The position numbers and the translations under genes were made by a program. A stretch of DNA of 22,218 bases from an uncultured Collinsella sp. (GTDB lineage Bacteria > Actinomycetota > Coriobacteriia > Coriobacteriales > Coriobacteriaceae). Positions 15,082 to 21,974 of the stretch are shown here, piece after piece. The first letter of the stretch is position 1; the number at the start of each line of letters is the position of its first letter. The stretch is taken from positions 1 through 22,218 of the forward strand of contig CAUFRO010000034.1 of assembly GCA_959027945.1 (NCBI GenBank). Direction: 5' to 3'. The notes under the pieces were generated by a model. That model saw only the letters and a program-made list of their open reading frames with translations. It had not been told where the DNA came from and ran no database searches.

Positions 15082-15651
15082 TCAGATCCTTTCATGCATA
15101 TCGAGAACGCGAACGAGCTCATCGGTCGCGCGGTCGAGATCGTCATTTACCACGACGTCGTCGTAGCGGTCGGCAAGGGCAAGCTCATCGGCGGCGTTTG
15201 CCATACGCAGCTCAATCGTCTCGGACGTCTCGGTACCGCGACCGACTAGACGCTCGCGGAGTACCTCAAGCGAAGGCGGCTTGATAAAGATCAGCACGGC
15301 CTCGGGGAAACGCTCCTTCACCTGCAGGGCACCCTGGACATCGATCTCCAAGATGAGAGACGAACCAGAGGCGAGCTTGGACTGAACCTCGCTCACCAAC
15401 GTGCCGTAGCAGTTACCGTGGACCTCGGCCCACTCAACAAACTCACCGTTTGCCACGCGGCGGTCGAACTCCTCACGCGTCAGGAAAAAGTAATTGACGC
15501 CATCGACCTCGCCTTTGCGTGGGGCTCGCGTGGTAGCCGAAACCGTCAGGCCCAGGTTAGAGCGACGCTCGCGCACACGAGTGACGAGCGTGCCCTTGCC
15601 CGCGCCTGACGGTCCAGAAATCACAAAGAGCTTGGAATCCTGAGCGCTCAC
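15082..15651 (-). CDS. gmk: Guanylate kinase
   Basis: A 189-residue kinase of normal length that makes GDP from GMP and ATP. The P-loop GPSGAGKGT is at 13-21, then SATTRAPRKGEVDGVNYFF for GMP binding and ILEIDVQGA in the core. GTG at 15649-15651 directly follows the mihF stop (TAAGTG) with no good ribosome binding site, which suggests translational coupling. It sits between mihF and rpoZ in the standard actinobacterial order. Confidence 0.96.
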   Translation of the reverse strand: MSAQDSKLFVISGPSGAGKGTLVTRVRERRSNLGLTVSATTRAPRKGEVDGVNYFFLTREEFDRRVANGEFVEWAEVHGNCYGTLVSEVQSKLASGSSLILEIDVQGALQVKERFPEAVLIFIKPPSLEVLRERLVGRGTETSETIELRMANAADELALADRYDDVVVNDDLDRATDELVRVLDMHERI

Positions 15652-15960
15652 TTATTTGGTCAGCTGCTCGAGGAGCTGCTCGCGCTGACGGACGCCAAGG
15701 CCCTGAACGCGACGGGTAGCGGAGATGCCGAGCTCCTCCATGATCTTGGCGGCCTTGGCCTTACCATAACCAGGGAGAGACTCGATGAGGGTGGAAACCT
15801 TCATGCGGGAAGCGATGGGGTCATCGGAGTTGAGCACGGACTCGAGGGACTTCTCGCCCTTCTTGATCTGCTCGCGAAGCTCAGCGCGGGCGTGACGTGC
15901 GGCAGCAGCCTTCTCAAGAGCCTGCTTACGCTGCTCATCGGTAAGCTGAGGGAGTGCCAT
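15652..15960 (-). CDS. mihF: Actinobacterial integration host factor (mIHF)
   Basis: A 102-residue protein of the mIHF family, unrelated to the E. coli IHF/HU fold. An N-terminal helix rich in Ala, Arg and Glu (about 10-40) is followed by an S13-like helix-two-turn-helix region (VSTLIESLPGYGKAKAAKIM) and the conserved RRVQGLG stretch. It is a nucleoid-associated DNA-bending protein, essential in mycobacteria and needed there for phage integration. ATG at 15958-15960 is preceded by GGAGG five bases upstream; the frame extends four codons further without a better site. It is the first gene of a four-gene unit. Confidence 0.92.
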   Translation of the reverse strand: MALPQLTDEQRKQALEKAAAARHARAELREQIKKGEKSLESVLNSDDPIASRMKVSTLIESLPGYGKAKAAKIMEELGISATRRVQGLGVRQREQLLEQLTK

Positions 15961-16001
15961 TCGTACCTCCAAATAGTTGGGTTATATCTGATTCAATAAT
16001 T

Positions 16002-16033
16002 GGCATTTTAGCACGTAGAACGTACAAAATGCC
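16002..16033 (-). promoter_or_regulatory. mihF promoter within an inverted repeat
   Basis: On the minus strand TGCTAAAAT (16005-16013) is an extended -10, 45 bases upstream of the mihF start. It lies inside an 8-bp inverted repeat, GGCATTTT (16002-16009) and AAAATGCC (16026-16033), which encloses a second dyad, ACGT-AGA-ACGT (16013-16023). The symmetry suggests an operator, possibly for autoregulation. Confidence 0.5.
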
Positions 16034-16096
16034 CAATCGCGGCTCCATAGGTTAGACGATACCCGCAAAAAGTGCAATATACTGCGCCCAAAGTTA

Positions 16097-16159
16097 AGCC
16101 CCTGACCTGCGATTCCACACAAAGGATGGGAAAGTTTACGCAGGCACAGGGGCTATTTT
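16097..16159 (-). terminator. Long imperfect hairpin after pyrF (terminator or structured RNA)
   Basis: AGCCCCTG plus CCTGCG (16097-16111) can pair with CGCAGG plus CAGGGGCT (16139-16154), giving about 14 bp with a small internal bulge and a 27-base loop that can itself form TTCC/GGAA. On the minus strand it is followed by TTAACTTT, on the plus strand by ATTTTGTG; neither is a strong U tract. It lies between the pyr operon and the mihF promoter. It may be a weak terminator or a separate RNA element. Confidence 0.5.
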
Positions 16160-16199
16160 GTGCTAATGAGACCCAAAAGTGGTGACTTAGGGGAATCTT

Positions 16200-16916
16200 T
16201 TACGCGACGTTTTCGACCAGCTCGGCGACGATGGCGTCAAAGGCGGCAACCGGATCGTCGGCACCGGTGATGGGACGGCCCACCACAATGCGGCTTGCGC
16301 CACGCTCGATAGCCTGGGAAGGCGTCGCCACGCGGGACTGGTCGCCTAAGGCGGCACCAACCGGACGCACACCCGGAGTCACGATCAGGGCATCGGGACC
16401 CAACAGCTCACGCATGTCGTGAGCCTCCATCGGCGAGCACACGATGCCGTCGATGCCGTTGGCCTGAGCGAGCTTTGCCAGGCGGGCGGCCTCCTCAGCC
16501 ACGGGCGACTCGACGCCGATCTCGCTCAAGGCATCCTGATTCATGCTCGTGAGCACGGTGATGGCGACGAGCTTGGCGCGGTCGTCGCGCGCCTCCTCGG
16601 CACCCTCGCGGCAGGCAGCAAGCATTGCGCCCGAACCCAAGCCGTGAACCGAGAGCAGGTCGGCACCGGCAAGCGAGGCCGAGCGGGCGGCACCGCGAAC
16701 CTGATGCGGAATATCATGGAACTTAAGGTCAAGAAAGACCTTAAAGCCTAGGTCCTTAAAGGTCTTGACGATCTGGGGACCCTCGGCGTAATAGAGCGTC
16801 ATACCAACCTTGAGCCAAGCGGCATGGCCCGAAAGCTCGTGGGCGAGCTCGAGCGCACGCTCACGATCGCAGTCGAGGGCGACGATTACGCGGTCGCGGG
16901 CATCGGTCTCTAGCAT
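16200..16916 (-). CDS. pyrF: Orotidine 5'-phosphate decarboxylase
   Basis: A 238-residue class I OMP decarboxylase, the last step to UMP. The catalytic array is in DLKFHDIP: D63, K65 and D68, with a preceding K37 (WLKVG). The phosphate-binding end is present as VTPGVRP and IVVGRPIT. The open frame extends far upstream, but ATG at 16914-16916 starts MLETDARDRVIVALD and overlaps the pyrD stop by seven bases, so the longer product is rejected. TAGGTG upstream is a weak ribosome site. It is the last gene of the pyr operon; mihF follows in the next unit, as in other Actinobacteria. Confidence 0.95.
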   Translation of the reverse strand: MLETDARDRVIVALDCDRERALELAHELSGHAAWLKVGMTLYYAEGPQIVKTFKDLGFKVFLDLKFHDIPHQVRGAARSASLAGADLLSVHGLGSGAMLAACREGAEEARDDRAKLVAITVLTSMNQDALSEIGVESPVAEEAARLAKLAQANGIDGIVCSPMEAHDMRELLGPDALIVTPGVRPVGAALGDQSRVATPSQAIERGASRIVVGRPITGADDPVAAFDAIVAELVENVA

Positions 16917-17833
16917 TCGAACGCACCTACCAGTTCGTTGATGTCCTTTACGCCCTGGGACTCGGCCCAGGCCTCGAGCTCGTGCGCGATCTTGAGCGAA
17001 GCGCACGGATCGACGAAGTTGGCCATGCCAACCGACACGCAGGTGGCACCGGCCAGGATAAACTCGGCCGCATCCTCGCCGGTCATGACACCGCCGACAC
17101 CGTTGATGGGGATATTGACGGCCTGGGCGACCTCCCAGACCATGCGCACGGCGATGTGGTGGCACAGCGGGCCCGAAAGGCCGCCCTTGGGCTTTGCCAC
17201 GCGGGACTTGCGGGTATGGACGTCGATGGCCATGCCCTGGATGGAGTTAATAACCGAAAGGCCGTCGGCGCCGGCGGCTTCGAGGGCCTTGGCGATCTCG
17301 GCGACGTTGACCGGCGCCATCTTCACGAACAGCGGCTTATCGGTCACCTTGCGGCAGGCAGCCATAACGGAAGAGGCGCCCTCGGGCGTAGAGCCCATGG
17401 CGGCACCGCCGGCGGCGATGTTGGGGCAGCTCACGTTGATCTCGTAGCCGGCAGCCCAGGGGCATAGCTCGACATACATCTCGAGCGCGCGCACAAACTC
17501 GTCAACGGAGTGGCCGGCAACCTGACAGATGACCTGGCAACCGTCCTTGGACAGCTGTTCGAGCCACGGGCCTGACTCACGGGCAAAGGCGGCCACGCCG
17601 GGGTTCTGAAGGCCCACGGAGTTGATCATGCCGCCCGGGATCTCGGCCATGCGGGGCGCGGGGTTGCCGGGCCAGGGCTCGGCTGCGCAACCCTTGGTGG
17701 TGATGGCGCCCAGCTGGGAAACATCAAAGAAGTTCTGGAACTGCCAACCGTAACCAAAAGTACCGGCTGCGGTGTTGATGGGGTTCTGCATCTTGACGCC
17801 GCCGAAATCGACGGCCATGTTCACGGTACCCAC
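16910..17833 (-). CDS. pyrD: Dihydroorotate dehydrogenase, class 1B catalytic subunit
   Basis: A 307-residue FMN enzyme that oxidises dihydroorotate to orotate. NVSCPN supplies C136, the Cys base typical of class 1 enzymes, and INGVGGV and SVGMANF form the FMN phosphate site. Class 1B is shown by the partner pyrK next to it, which transfers electrons to NAD. GTG at 17831-17833 overlaps the pyrK stop (TAGTG) and has GGTGG about seven to ten bases upstream; GTG at 17824 or ATG at 17818 would remove only three or five residues and cannot be excluded. Confidence 0.94.
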   Translation of the reverse strand: MGTVNMAVDFGGVKMQNPINTAAGTFGYGWQFQNFFDVSQLGAITTKGCAAEPWPGNPAPRMAEIPGGMINSVGLQNPGVAAFARESGPWLEQLSKDGCQVICQVAGHSVDEFVRALEMYVELCPWAAGYEINVSCPNIAAGGAAMGSTPEGASSVMAACRKVTDKPLFVKMAPVNVAEIAKALEAAGADGLSVINSIQGMAIDVHTRKSRVAKPKGGLSGPLCHHIAVRMVWEVAQAVNIPINGVGGVMTGEDAAEFILAGATCVSVGMANFVDPCASLKIAHELEAWAESQGVKDINELVGAFEC

Positions 17834-18624
17834 TAGAAGACCACCACCTTGGAAGCATCGAACACGGGGCCGCACATGCAAGCACCCTTCATACCGTCGA
17901 CCGTCTCGACATTGCAGGTGTTGCAGGCGCCAAAGCCACAGCTCATCATGCGCTCGAGGGACACCTCGCAGTACGCACCGGCCTCGGCGGCAGCAGCGGC
18001 GACCTTCTTCATCATGACGGCGGGACCGCAGCTGGCGACGTAGTCGTAGCCGCCCTCGCCGAGCAGCTCGGCGGCAGGATCGGTGCAAAAACCGTGCGTG
18101 CCGAGCGAGCCGTCGTCGGTGCAAACGTTGACCGTGGCGCCCAGCGCGCGGAACTCATCGATGCCCACGGCCTTGGAAGCGGTGCCAAAACCCAGGCACA
18201 CGTCGACGGCCACACCCTGCTCGGCAAGCTTGCCGGCAAGGCACAGCACGGGCGGAACACCGATGCCGCCCGCCACGAGCAGCGCCTTCCTGGTGCCCTC
18301 GGGAACAAGCCAGCCGCGGCCGCCAGGGCCCAACAGGTTAGAGGTGGAGCCGGGGCCCATCTGGGACAAACGACGGGTATCGTCGCCCACGACGGCGTAC
18401 CACAGCTCGACGGTGCCGGCCTCGGCGTCGGCGCGGTAGTAGCTCAGGGGCACGCGAAGCAGCGAGGACGCATCACCGGGTACGGCGATGTTCACAAACT
18501 GACCGGGCTTGAGCGCACTTGCAAGCTTGGGGGCCGAGATGACGAGCGAGAAGACGCCGTCGGCAATCTCCCGGTTCGAGACGACCTCGAAGTCGTGCAT
18601 GCGTGCAGTGGAAGGTGTGGGCAT
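17833..18624 (-). CDS. pyrK: Dihydroorotate dehydrogenase electron transfer subunit
   Basis: A 263-residue ferredoxin-reductase-like protein. An FAD domain (about 10-100; RVPLSYY stands where RPxS is usual) is followed by an NAD domain (GGIGVPPV, 119-126) and a C-terminal 2Fe-2S motif with C229, C234, C237 and C249 before GPVF. An extra C251 replaces the Asp usual two positions after the last ligand. It accepts electrons from PyrD and passes them to NAD. ATG at 18622-18624 has GGAG five bases upstream; the extra 12 codons upstream are not family-like. A 92-base gap with two inverted repeats separates it from pyrC. Confidence 0.94.
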   Translation of the reverse strand: MPTPSTARMHDFEVVSNREIADGVFSLVISAPKLASALKPGQFVNIAVPGDASSLLRVPLSYYRADAEAGTVELWYAVVGDDTRRLSQMGPGSTSNLLGPGGRGWLVPEGTRKALLVAGGIGVPPVLCLAGKLAEQGVAVDVCLGFGTASKAVGIDEFRALGATVNVCTDDGSLGTHGFCTDPAAELLGEGGYDYVASCGPAVMMKKVAAAAAEAGAYCEVSLERMMSCGFGACNTCNVETVDGMKGACMCGPVFDASKVVVF

Positions 18625-18639
18625 AAACGCTCCAATCCC

Positions 18640-18655
18640 CCATGCGGTTGCATGG
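18640..18655 (-). repeat. Short perfect hairpin beside the pyrK ribosome site
   Basis: CCATGC-GGTT-GCATGG is a perfect 6-bp inverted repeat with a four-base loop. It ends a few bases before the GGAG that serves pyrK, so it could affect translation of pyrK or be an mRNA processing site. No function is known. Confidence 0.4.
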
Positions 18656-18665
18656 TCCAAACGAA

Positions 18666-18696
18666 TAGAAAGCGCGGCACCGCAAGGGCGCCGCGC
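18666..18696 (-). terminator. Weak terminator-like hairpin between pyrC and pyrK
   Basis: GCGCGGC (18672-18678) pairs with GCCGCGC (18690-18696) around an 11-base loop. On the minus strand it is followed by TTTCTATT, a poor U tract. It lies 20 bases after the pyrC stop. It may reduce expression of pyrKDF relative to pyrRBC or stabilise the upstream mRNA. Confidence 0.4.
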
Positions 18697-18716
18697 ACAA
18701 AAGCGATAAGGCTATG

Positions 18717-20006
18717 CTAGCAGATGCAGCCGTCGGCAAGCGTCTGTTTACCGCCGACAAATACATCGGTGGCACGACCGGTGAGCGTGCGGCCGGCAAA
18801 ACCGGAGTTCTCGGCGCGCGACTCGTAACCGTCCTCGCCAACCGTCCAGGTTGCGGAGGGGTCGAACACGGTCAGGTCGGCAACGGAGCCTGCCTTGACC
18901 TGAACCTGGTCGAGGCCCAGGATCTCACGCGGCTTGATGGCCATGAGCTCGACCATACGGCCCATGCTCATCTTGCCCGTGTTGACCAGCTCGGTGAGTA
19001 CGAGCGACAGCGAGGTCTCGAGGCCGATCATGCCAAAGGGCGCAAGCTCGAACTCGCGGGCCTTCTCCCACGGGGTGTGGGGAGCGTGATCGGTGACGAT
19101 AGCGTCGACGGTGCCGTCGATGACGCCCTGACAGATGGCCTCGGCGTCCTCGTCGGTGCGCAGCGGCGGATTGACCTTGAGCGAGGTGTTGTAGGTCTCG
19201 TCCAGGTCGTTCTCGGTCAGGAACATGTGGTGCGGGGTTGCCTCGCAGGTAACCTGAACGCCAGCGGCCTTGCCGGCACGCACGATCTCTAGGCCATGGG
19301 CGGTAGAGATGTGCTGGATGTGCAGCTTGGCACCGGTCAGCTTGGCGATCTCGATGTCGCGAGCGATTTGGAGCTCCTCGCCGGCAGCCGGCCAGCCCTC
19401 AAGAGCCAGACGGGTCGAGACCTTGCCCTCGTTGATCTGGCCGTGGCCGACCAGGTCCTCGTCCTGGCAGTGGCTCATAAAGACCTTGCCGAACATCTTG
19501 CCGTAGTCCATGCAGCGACGGAGCATGCCCGCGCCCTGCACGCCGCGACCGTCGTCGGTGAAGGCAACGGCGCCGTGGGCGACCATATCGCCCATTTCGG
19601 ACATGGCCTCGCCCTTAAGACCGCGGGTCATGGCGCCCGACGGATAGACGCGGCAGTGACCGACCTCGGCAGCGCGGGACTTGACGAACTCCACGACGGT
19701 GCCGTTATCGGTGACGGGGTCAGTGTTGGGCATGGCGCACACGCCGGTGAAGCCGCCCTTGGCAGCTGCGCGGGTGCCGCTCTCGATGTCCTCTTTGACC
19801 TCGTAGCCGGGCTCGCGCAGGTGGACGTGCATGTCCACCAGGCCGGGGACGAGGTACTTACCGGAAAGGTCGCGGACCTCGGCTCCCTCGGCGGCGAGGT
19901 TCACGCCGACCTCGGCGATCTTGTCGCCATCAATCAGGACGTCAACGACACCGTCAAGCTCGACGGACGGGTCGACGACGTGGGCATTCTTAAGAAGCAA
20001 GGCCAT
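18717..20006 (-). CDS. pyrC: Dihydroorotase (class I)
   Basis: A 429-residue amidohydrolase that cyclises carbamoyl aspartate. Zinc ligands are visible: H60 and H62 in DMHVHLREPG, D151 in FTDDG (the usual bridging position in enzymes without a carboxylated Lys), H179, H232, and D306 in TDHAPH (305-310). Length and the LREPG motif fit class I. ATG at 20004-20006 has GGAGG eight bases upstream and overlaps the end of pyrB by 17 bases. The C-terminus ends CIC, with no further domain. Confidence 0.96.
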   Translation of the reverse strand: MALLLKNAHVVDPSVELDGVVDVLIDGDKIAEVGVNLAAEGAEVRDLSGKYLVPGLVDMHVHLREPGYEVKEDIESGTRAAAKGGFTGVCAMPNTDPVTDNGTVVEFVKSRAAEVGHCRVYPSGAMTRGLKGEAMSEMGDMVAHGAVAFTDDGRGVQGAGMLRRCMDYGKMFGKVFMSHCQDEDLVGHGQINEGKVSTRLALEGWPAAGEELQIARDIEIAKLTGAKLHIQHISTAHGLEIVRAGKAAGVQVTCEATPHHMFLTENDLDETYNTSLKVNPPLRTDEDAEAICQGVIDGTVDAIVTDHAPHTPWEKAREFELAPFGMIGLETSLSLVLTELVNTGKMSMGRMVELMAIKPREILGLDQVQVKAGSVADLTVFDPSATWTVGEDGYESRAENSGFAGRTLTGRATDVFVGGKQTLADGCIC

Positions 20007-20934
20007 TATCGGCACCTCCAAGCAGCAGATACAGGATAGCCATACGCACGCAGATACCGGCGTAGACCTGCTCCAGGATGACGGAGCGTTGCGGGTGGTC
20101 GGCCATATAGGAGTCGAACTCGACGCCGCGGTTGATGGGGCCCGGGTGGCAAATGATCGCGTCGGGCTTCATGAGCTTCTCACGGTCCTTGGTCAGGCCG
20201 AAGAGCTTGTGGTACTCGCGAATGGTCGGGAACGGGGCACCCTCGAGGCGCTCCTGCTGTACACGCAGCATATAGACGACGTCCAGCTCGGGCAGGACGG
20301 AATCGAGGTCGCTCGTCACGTGGTCGCAGCCCAGAACCTCGGGCGCCGGCGGCAGCAGCGTGCCGGGAGCGACGGCGTAGGTCTCGCAGCCCATGATCTT
20401 CAACGCAGGAATCAGCGAGCCGCAAACGCGGGAGTGGGCGATGTCACCGACGACGGCGACCTTCAGACCGTGGAAGTCACCCTTGTGCTCCCAGATGGTG
20501 TACAGGTCGAGCAGAGCCTGCGTGGGGTGGTTGTGCTTACCGTCACCGGCGCAGATAACGCTCGCGGGCGAATTCTGCGTGACGATGTAGGGAGCACCGG
20601 CATGCTTGTCGCGCACGACGATGCAATCGATCTTGTAGGCGTTGAGGGTCTCGACGGTATCGACGAGGCTCTCGCCCTTGACCGTGGAGGTCGAGGAGCC
20701 GCCAAAGTTGAGGCTGTCAGCCGAAAGACGCTTCTCGGCGAGCTCGAAAGAGCTGCGGGTACGCGTCGAGGGCTCGTTGAACATGTTGACGATGGTCTTG
20801 CCCTTGAGCGTGGGGACCTTCTTGATGGCACGCTCGTTGACCTCGGAGAACGCCTTGGCGGTCTCGAGGATGAGCTTGATGTCCTCTTCGGAGTACTCGG
20901 TAATGTCGATCAGGTGCTTATGATTGAACGCCAC
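19990..20934 (-). CDS. pyrB: Aspartate carbamoyltransferase catalytic chain
   Basis: A 314-residue transcarbamoylase that joins carbamoyl phosphate and aspartate. The phosphate loop STRTRSSFE starts at 56, HPTQALLDL at 136, and HPGPINRG lies at 263-270. No regulatory pyrI is present, so an unregulated trimer with transcriptional control is likely. Two GTG starts compete. GTG at 20944-20946 lies directly against GGGAG with no spacing, while GTG at 20932-20934 places GGGAGGTGA eight bases upstream, so the second is chosen. It begins four bases after the pyrR stop and overlaps pyrC at its end. Confidence 0.95.
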   Translation of the reverse strand: MAFNHKHLIDITEYSEEDIKLILETAKAFSEVNERAIKKVPTLKGKTIVNMFNEPSTRTRSSFELAEKRLSADSLNFGGSSTSTVKGESLVDTVETLNAYKIDCIVVRDKHAGAPYIVTQNSPASVICAGDGKHNHPTQALLDLYTIWEHKGDFHGLKVAVVGDIAHSRVCGSLIPALKIMGCETYAVAPGTLLPPAPEVLGCDHVTSDLDSVLPELDVVYMLRVQQERLEGAPFPTIREYHKLFGLTKDREKLMKPDAIICHPGPINRGVEFDSYMADHPQRSVILEQVYAGICVRMAILYLLLGGADNGLAS

Positions 20935-20938
20935 GGTA

Positions 20939-21523
20939 CTACTCACCTCCCAGCGGCGCGGAGCCCACGTGGGAACCCGGCGCGACGTCGTTGATCTCGA
21001 CAGCGGTACGGCCGTCGACTTCCTTCATATATAGGTGCACGTTCTCCTCGTGCGAAGAGGGAACGTTCTTGCCGACAAAGTCCGGCGAGATGGGGAGCTC
21101 GCGGTGACCGCGGTCAACGAGAACTGCCAGCTCGACTCGGCTCGGACGGCCCAGGTCCATAACGGCGTCCAGAGCGGCGCGGATAGTGCGACCCGTGTAC
21201 AGGATGTCGTCCACCAGCACGACGCGCTTGCCGTCGACGCTGAAGGGAATGTTGGTAGCGTGGATCGCGGGAGCGAAATTGGTAGCGTAGTCATCGCGGT
21301 AGAAGCTGATGTCGAGGCTGCCGAGCGGAACGTCGACGCCCTCGATCTCCTTGATCTCCTCGGCGAGTTTCTTTGCCAGAAGGTCGCCGCGCGTGACGAT
21401 GCCGACCAGAGCGAGGTCTTCACAGCCCTCGTTGCGCTCGAGGATCTCGTGCGCGATGCGGGTCATCGCTCGATTGACGGCGGTCTCGTCCATGATGACC
21501 GCCTTGGGGGAAGTCGTGCCCAT
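20939..21523 (-). CDS. pyrR: PyrR, pyr operon regulator / uracil phosphoribosyltransferase
   Basis: A 194-residue phosphoribosyltransferase-fold protein. The PRPP-binding motif VVLVDDILYTGRT is at 101-113, and LVGIVTRGDLLAKKLA near 39-54 is typical of PyrR. It binds uridine nucleotides and, in Gram-positives, pyr mRNA leaders, where it promotes termination or blocks translation; many have UPRT activity. ATG at 21521-21523 has AAGGAG four bases upstream. It is the first gene of the operon and follows a structured leader with a U-rich tract. The last 15 residues or so, rich in Gly, Ser and Pro, extend beyond the Bacillus protein. Confidence 0.95.
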   Translation of the reverse strand: MGTTSPKAVIMDETAVNRAMTRIAHEILERNEGCEDLALVGIVTRGDLLAKKLAEEIKEIEGVDVPLGSLDISFYRDDYATNFAPAIHATNIPFSVDGKRVVLVDDILYTGRTIRAALDAVMDLGRPSRVELAVLVDRGHRELPISPDFVGKNVPSSHEENVHLYMKEVDGRTAVEINDVAPGSHVGSAPLGGE

Positions 21524-21544
21524 CGATCTCCTTCCTCACATGTC

Positions 21545-21660
21545 TTGACTGCTGACACAGTCAAAAAAATAGATGCCCGACCGCTCAAAGCGGACCAGAC
21601 ACCCACAGGAAGGGCTGCTCTTTGGCAGCTATGTAATTCCATGTGGGTATCTCGTACCCC
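21545..21660 (-). promoter_or_regulatory. pyr operon leader with competing hairpins (candidate attenuator)
   Basis: Several stems are possible in the minus-strand RNA. GGGTA/TACCC lies at 21645-21649 with 21655-21659. A 7-bp stem joins 21642-21648 with 21601-21607 and shares bases with the first, so the two exclude each other; it encloses GCTGC/GCAGC (21614-21618, 21625-21629). Downstream is CCGCT-TTG-AGCGG (21581-21593), then seven T (21563-21569), then a 7-bp hairpin (21545-21551, 21558-21564) before the ribosome site. The terminator stem is short and ten bases from the U tract. PyrR control is the likely role; the Bacillus PyrR-binding consensus was not recognised. Confidence 0.5.
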
Positions 21661-21677
21661 TTTAATGGTCAAGGGAT

Positions 21678-21683
21678 AGTGTA
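21678..21683 (-). promoter_or_regulatory. Candidate -10 of the pyr operon
   Basis: TACACT preceded by GC on the minus strand, matching the GCTANANT form of other promoters here. No good -35 is present. It would start the transcript near 21670 and give a leader of about 150 bases. Confidence 0.35.
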
Positions 21684-21717
21684 GCCAACCTCGAGCTTAA
21701 TTGCGAGCATAAATACA

Positions 21718-21746
21718 GAGCATTCCGTAAACGGAGCCCAATGCTC
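21718..21746. repeat. Imperfect inverted repeat between pyrR and rpmB
   Basis: GAGCATT (21718-21724) pairs with AATGCTC (21740-21746); inside, CCGT (21725-21728) pairs with ACGG (21731-21734), leaving five bases unpaired on one side. Neither strand has a following T run, so it is not a clear terminator. It lies upstream of the pyr promoter and of the rpmB promoters and could be an operator. Confidence 0.35.
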
Positions 21747-21776
21747 AATAAACCTATATGTATTTGTGGGACTAGC

Positions 21777-21805
21777 TTGAAAACGCACACACGAGCTGGC
21801 ATAAT
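21777..21805 (+). promoter_or_regulatory. Candidate distal rpmB promoter
   Basis: TTGAAA (21777-21782) and CATAAT (21800-21805) are 17 bases apart on the plus strand, the best sigma-70-type match in the gap. It would give rpmB a leader of about 160 bases; no small gene was recognised within it. Confidence 0.5.
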
Positions 21806-21892
21806 CCCCTCTGCTGCACGCAAATCGGATCTACGTCCAGGGCCGTGGCGTGGGCACTATCGCCAAAAGAGGAATATCTCTGTGTAGATTAC

Positions 21893-21920
21893 GCACAGGG
21901 AGCTGCTTCTGTGCTATAGT
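21893..21920 (+). promoter_or_regulatory. Proximal rpmB promoter with overlapping dyad
   Basis: TGCTATAGT (21912-21920) is an extended -10, 54 bases upstream of the rpmB start. GCACAG (21893-21898) and CTGTGC (21909-21914) form a 6-bp inverted repeat that enters the extended -10, as expected of a repressor site. Confidence 0.5.
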
Positions 21921-21974
21921 TCAGGCTTGTTTGTTAACGCGACATGTTCGTTTGTCGCCCAAGGAGGGTCAGTT

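Noticed and set aside
16917..17165. N-terminal extension of pyrF by 83 codons
   Set aside because: The extension lies inside pyrD in another frame and is Arg-rich; the ATG at 16914-16916 gives the normal family start.
17834..18124. N-terminal extension of pyrD by 97 codons
   Set aside because: It overlaps the pyrK coding sequence in another frame and is Arg/Cys-rich shadow sequence.
20935..20946. GTG at 20944-20946 as the pyrB start
   Set aside because: The Shine-Dalgarno GGGAG touches this codon with no spacing. The GTG twelve bases downstream has normal spacing.
19831..20994. A 387-codon plus-strand frame opposite pyrB and pyrC
   Set aside because: It is antisense to two conserved enzymes and has no plausible ribosome site or family resemblance.
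21463..21672. A leader peptide gene in the pyr leader
   Set aside because: The open frame on the minus strand runs through the whole leader into pyrR without a stop before it, and no ribosome site precedes it.
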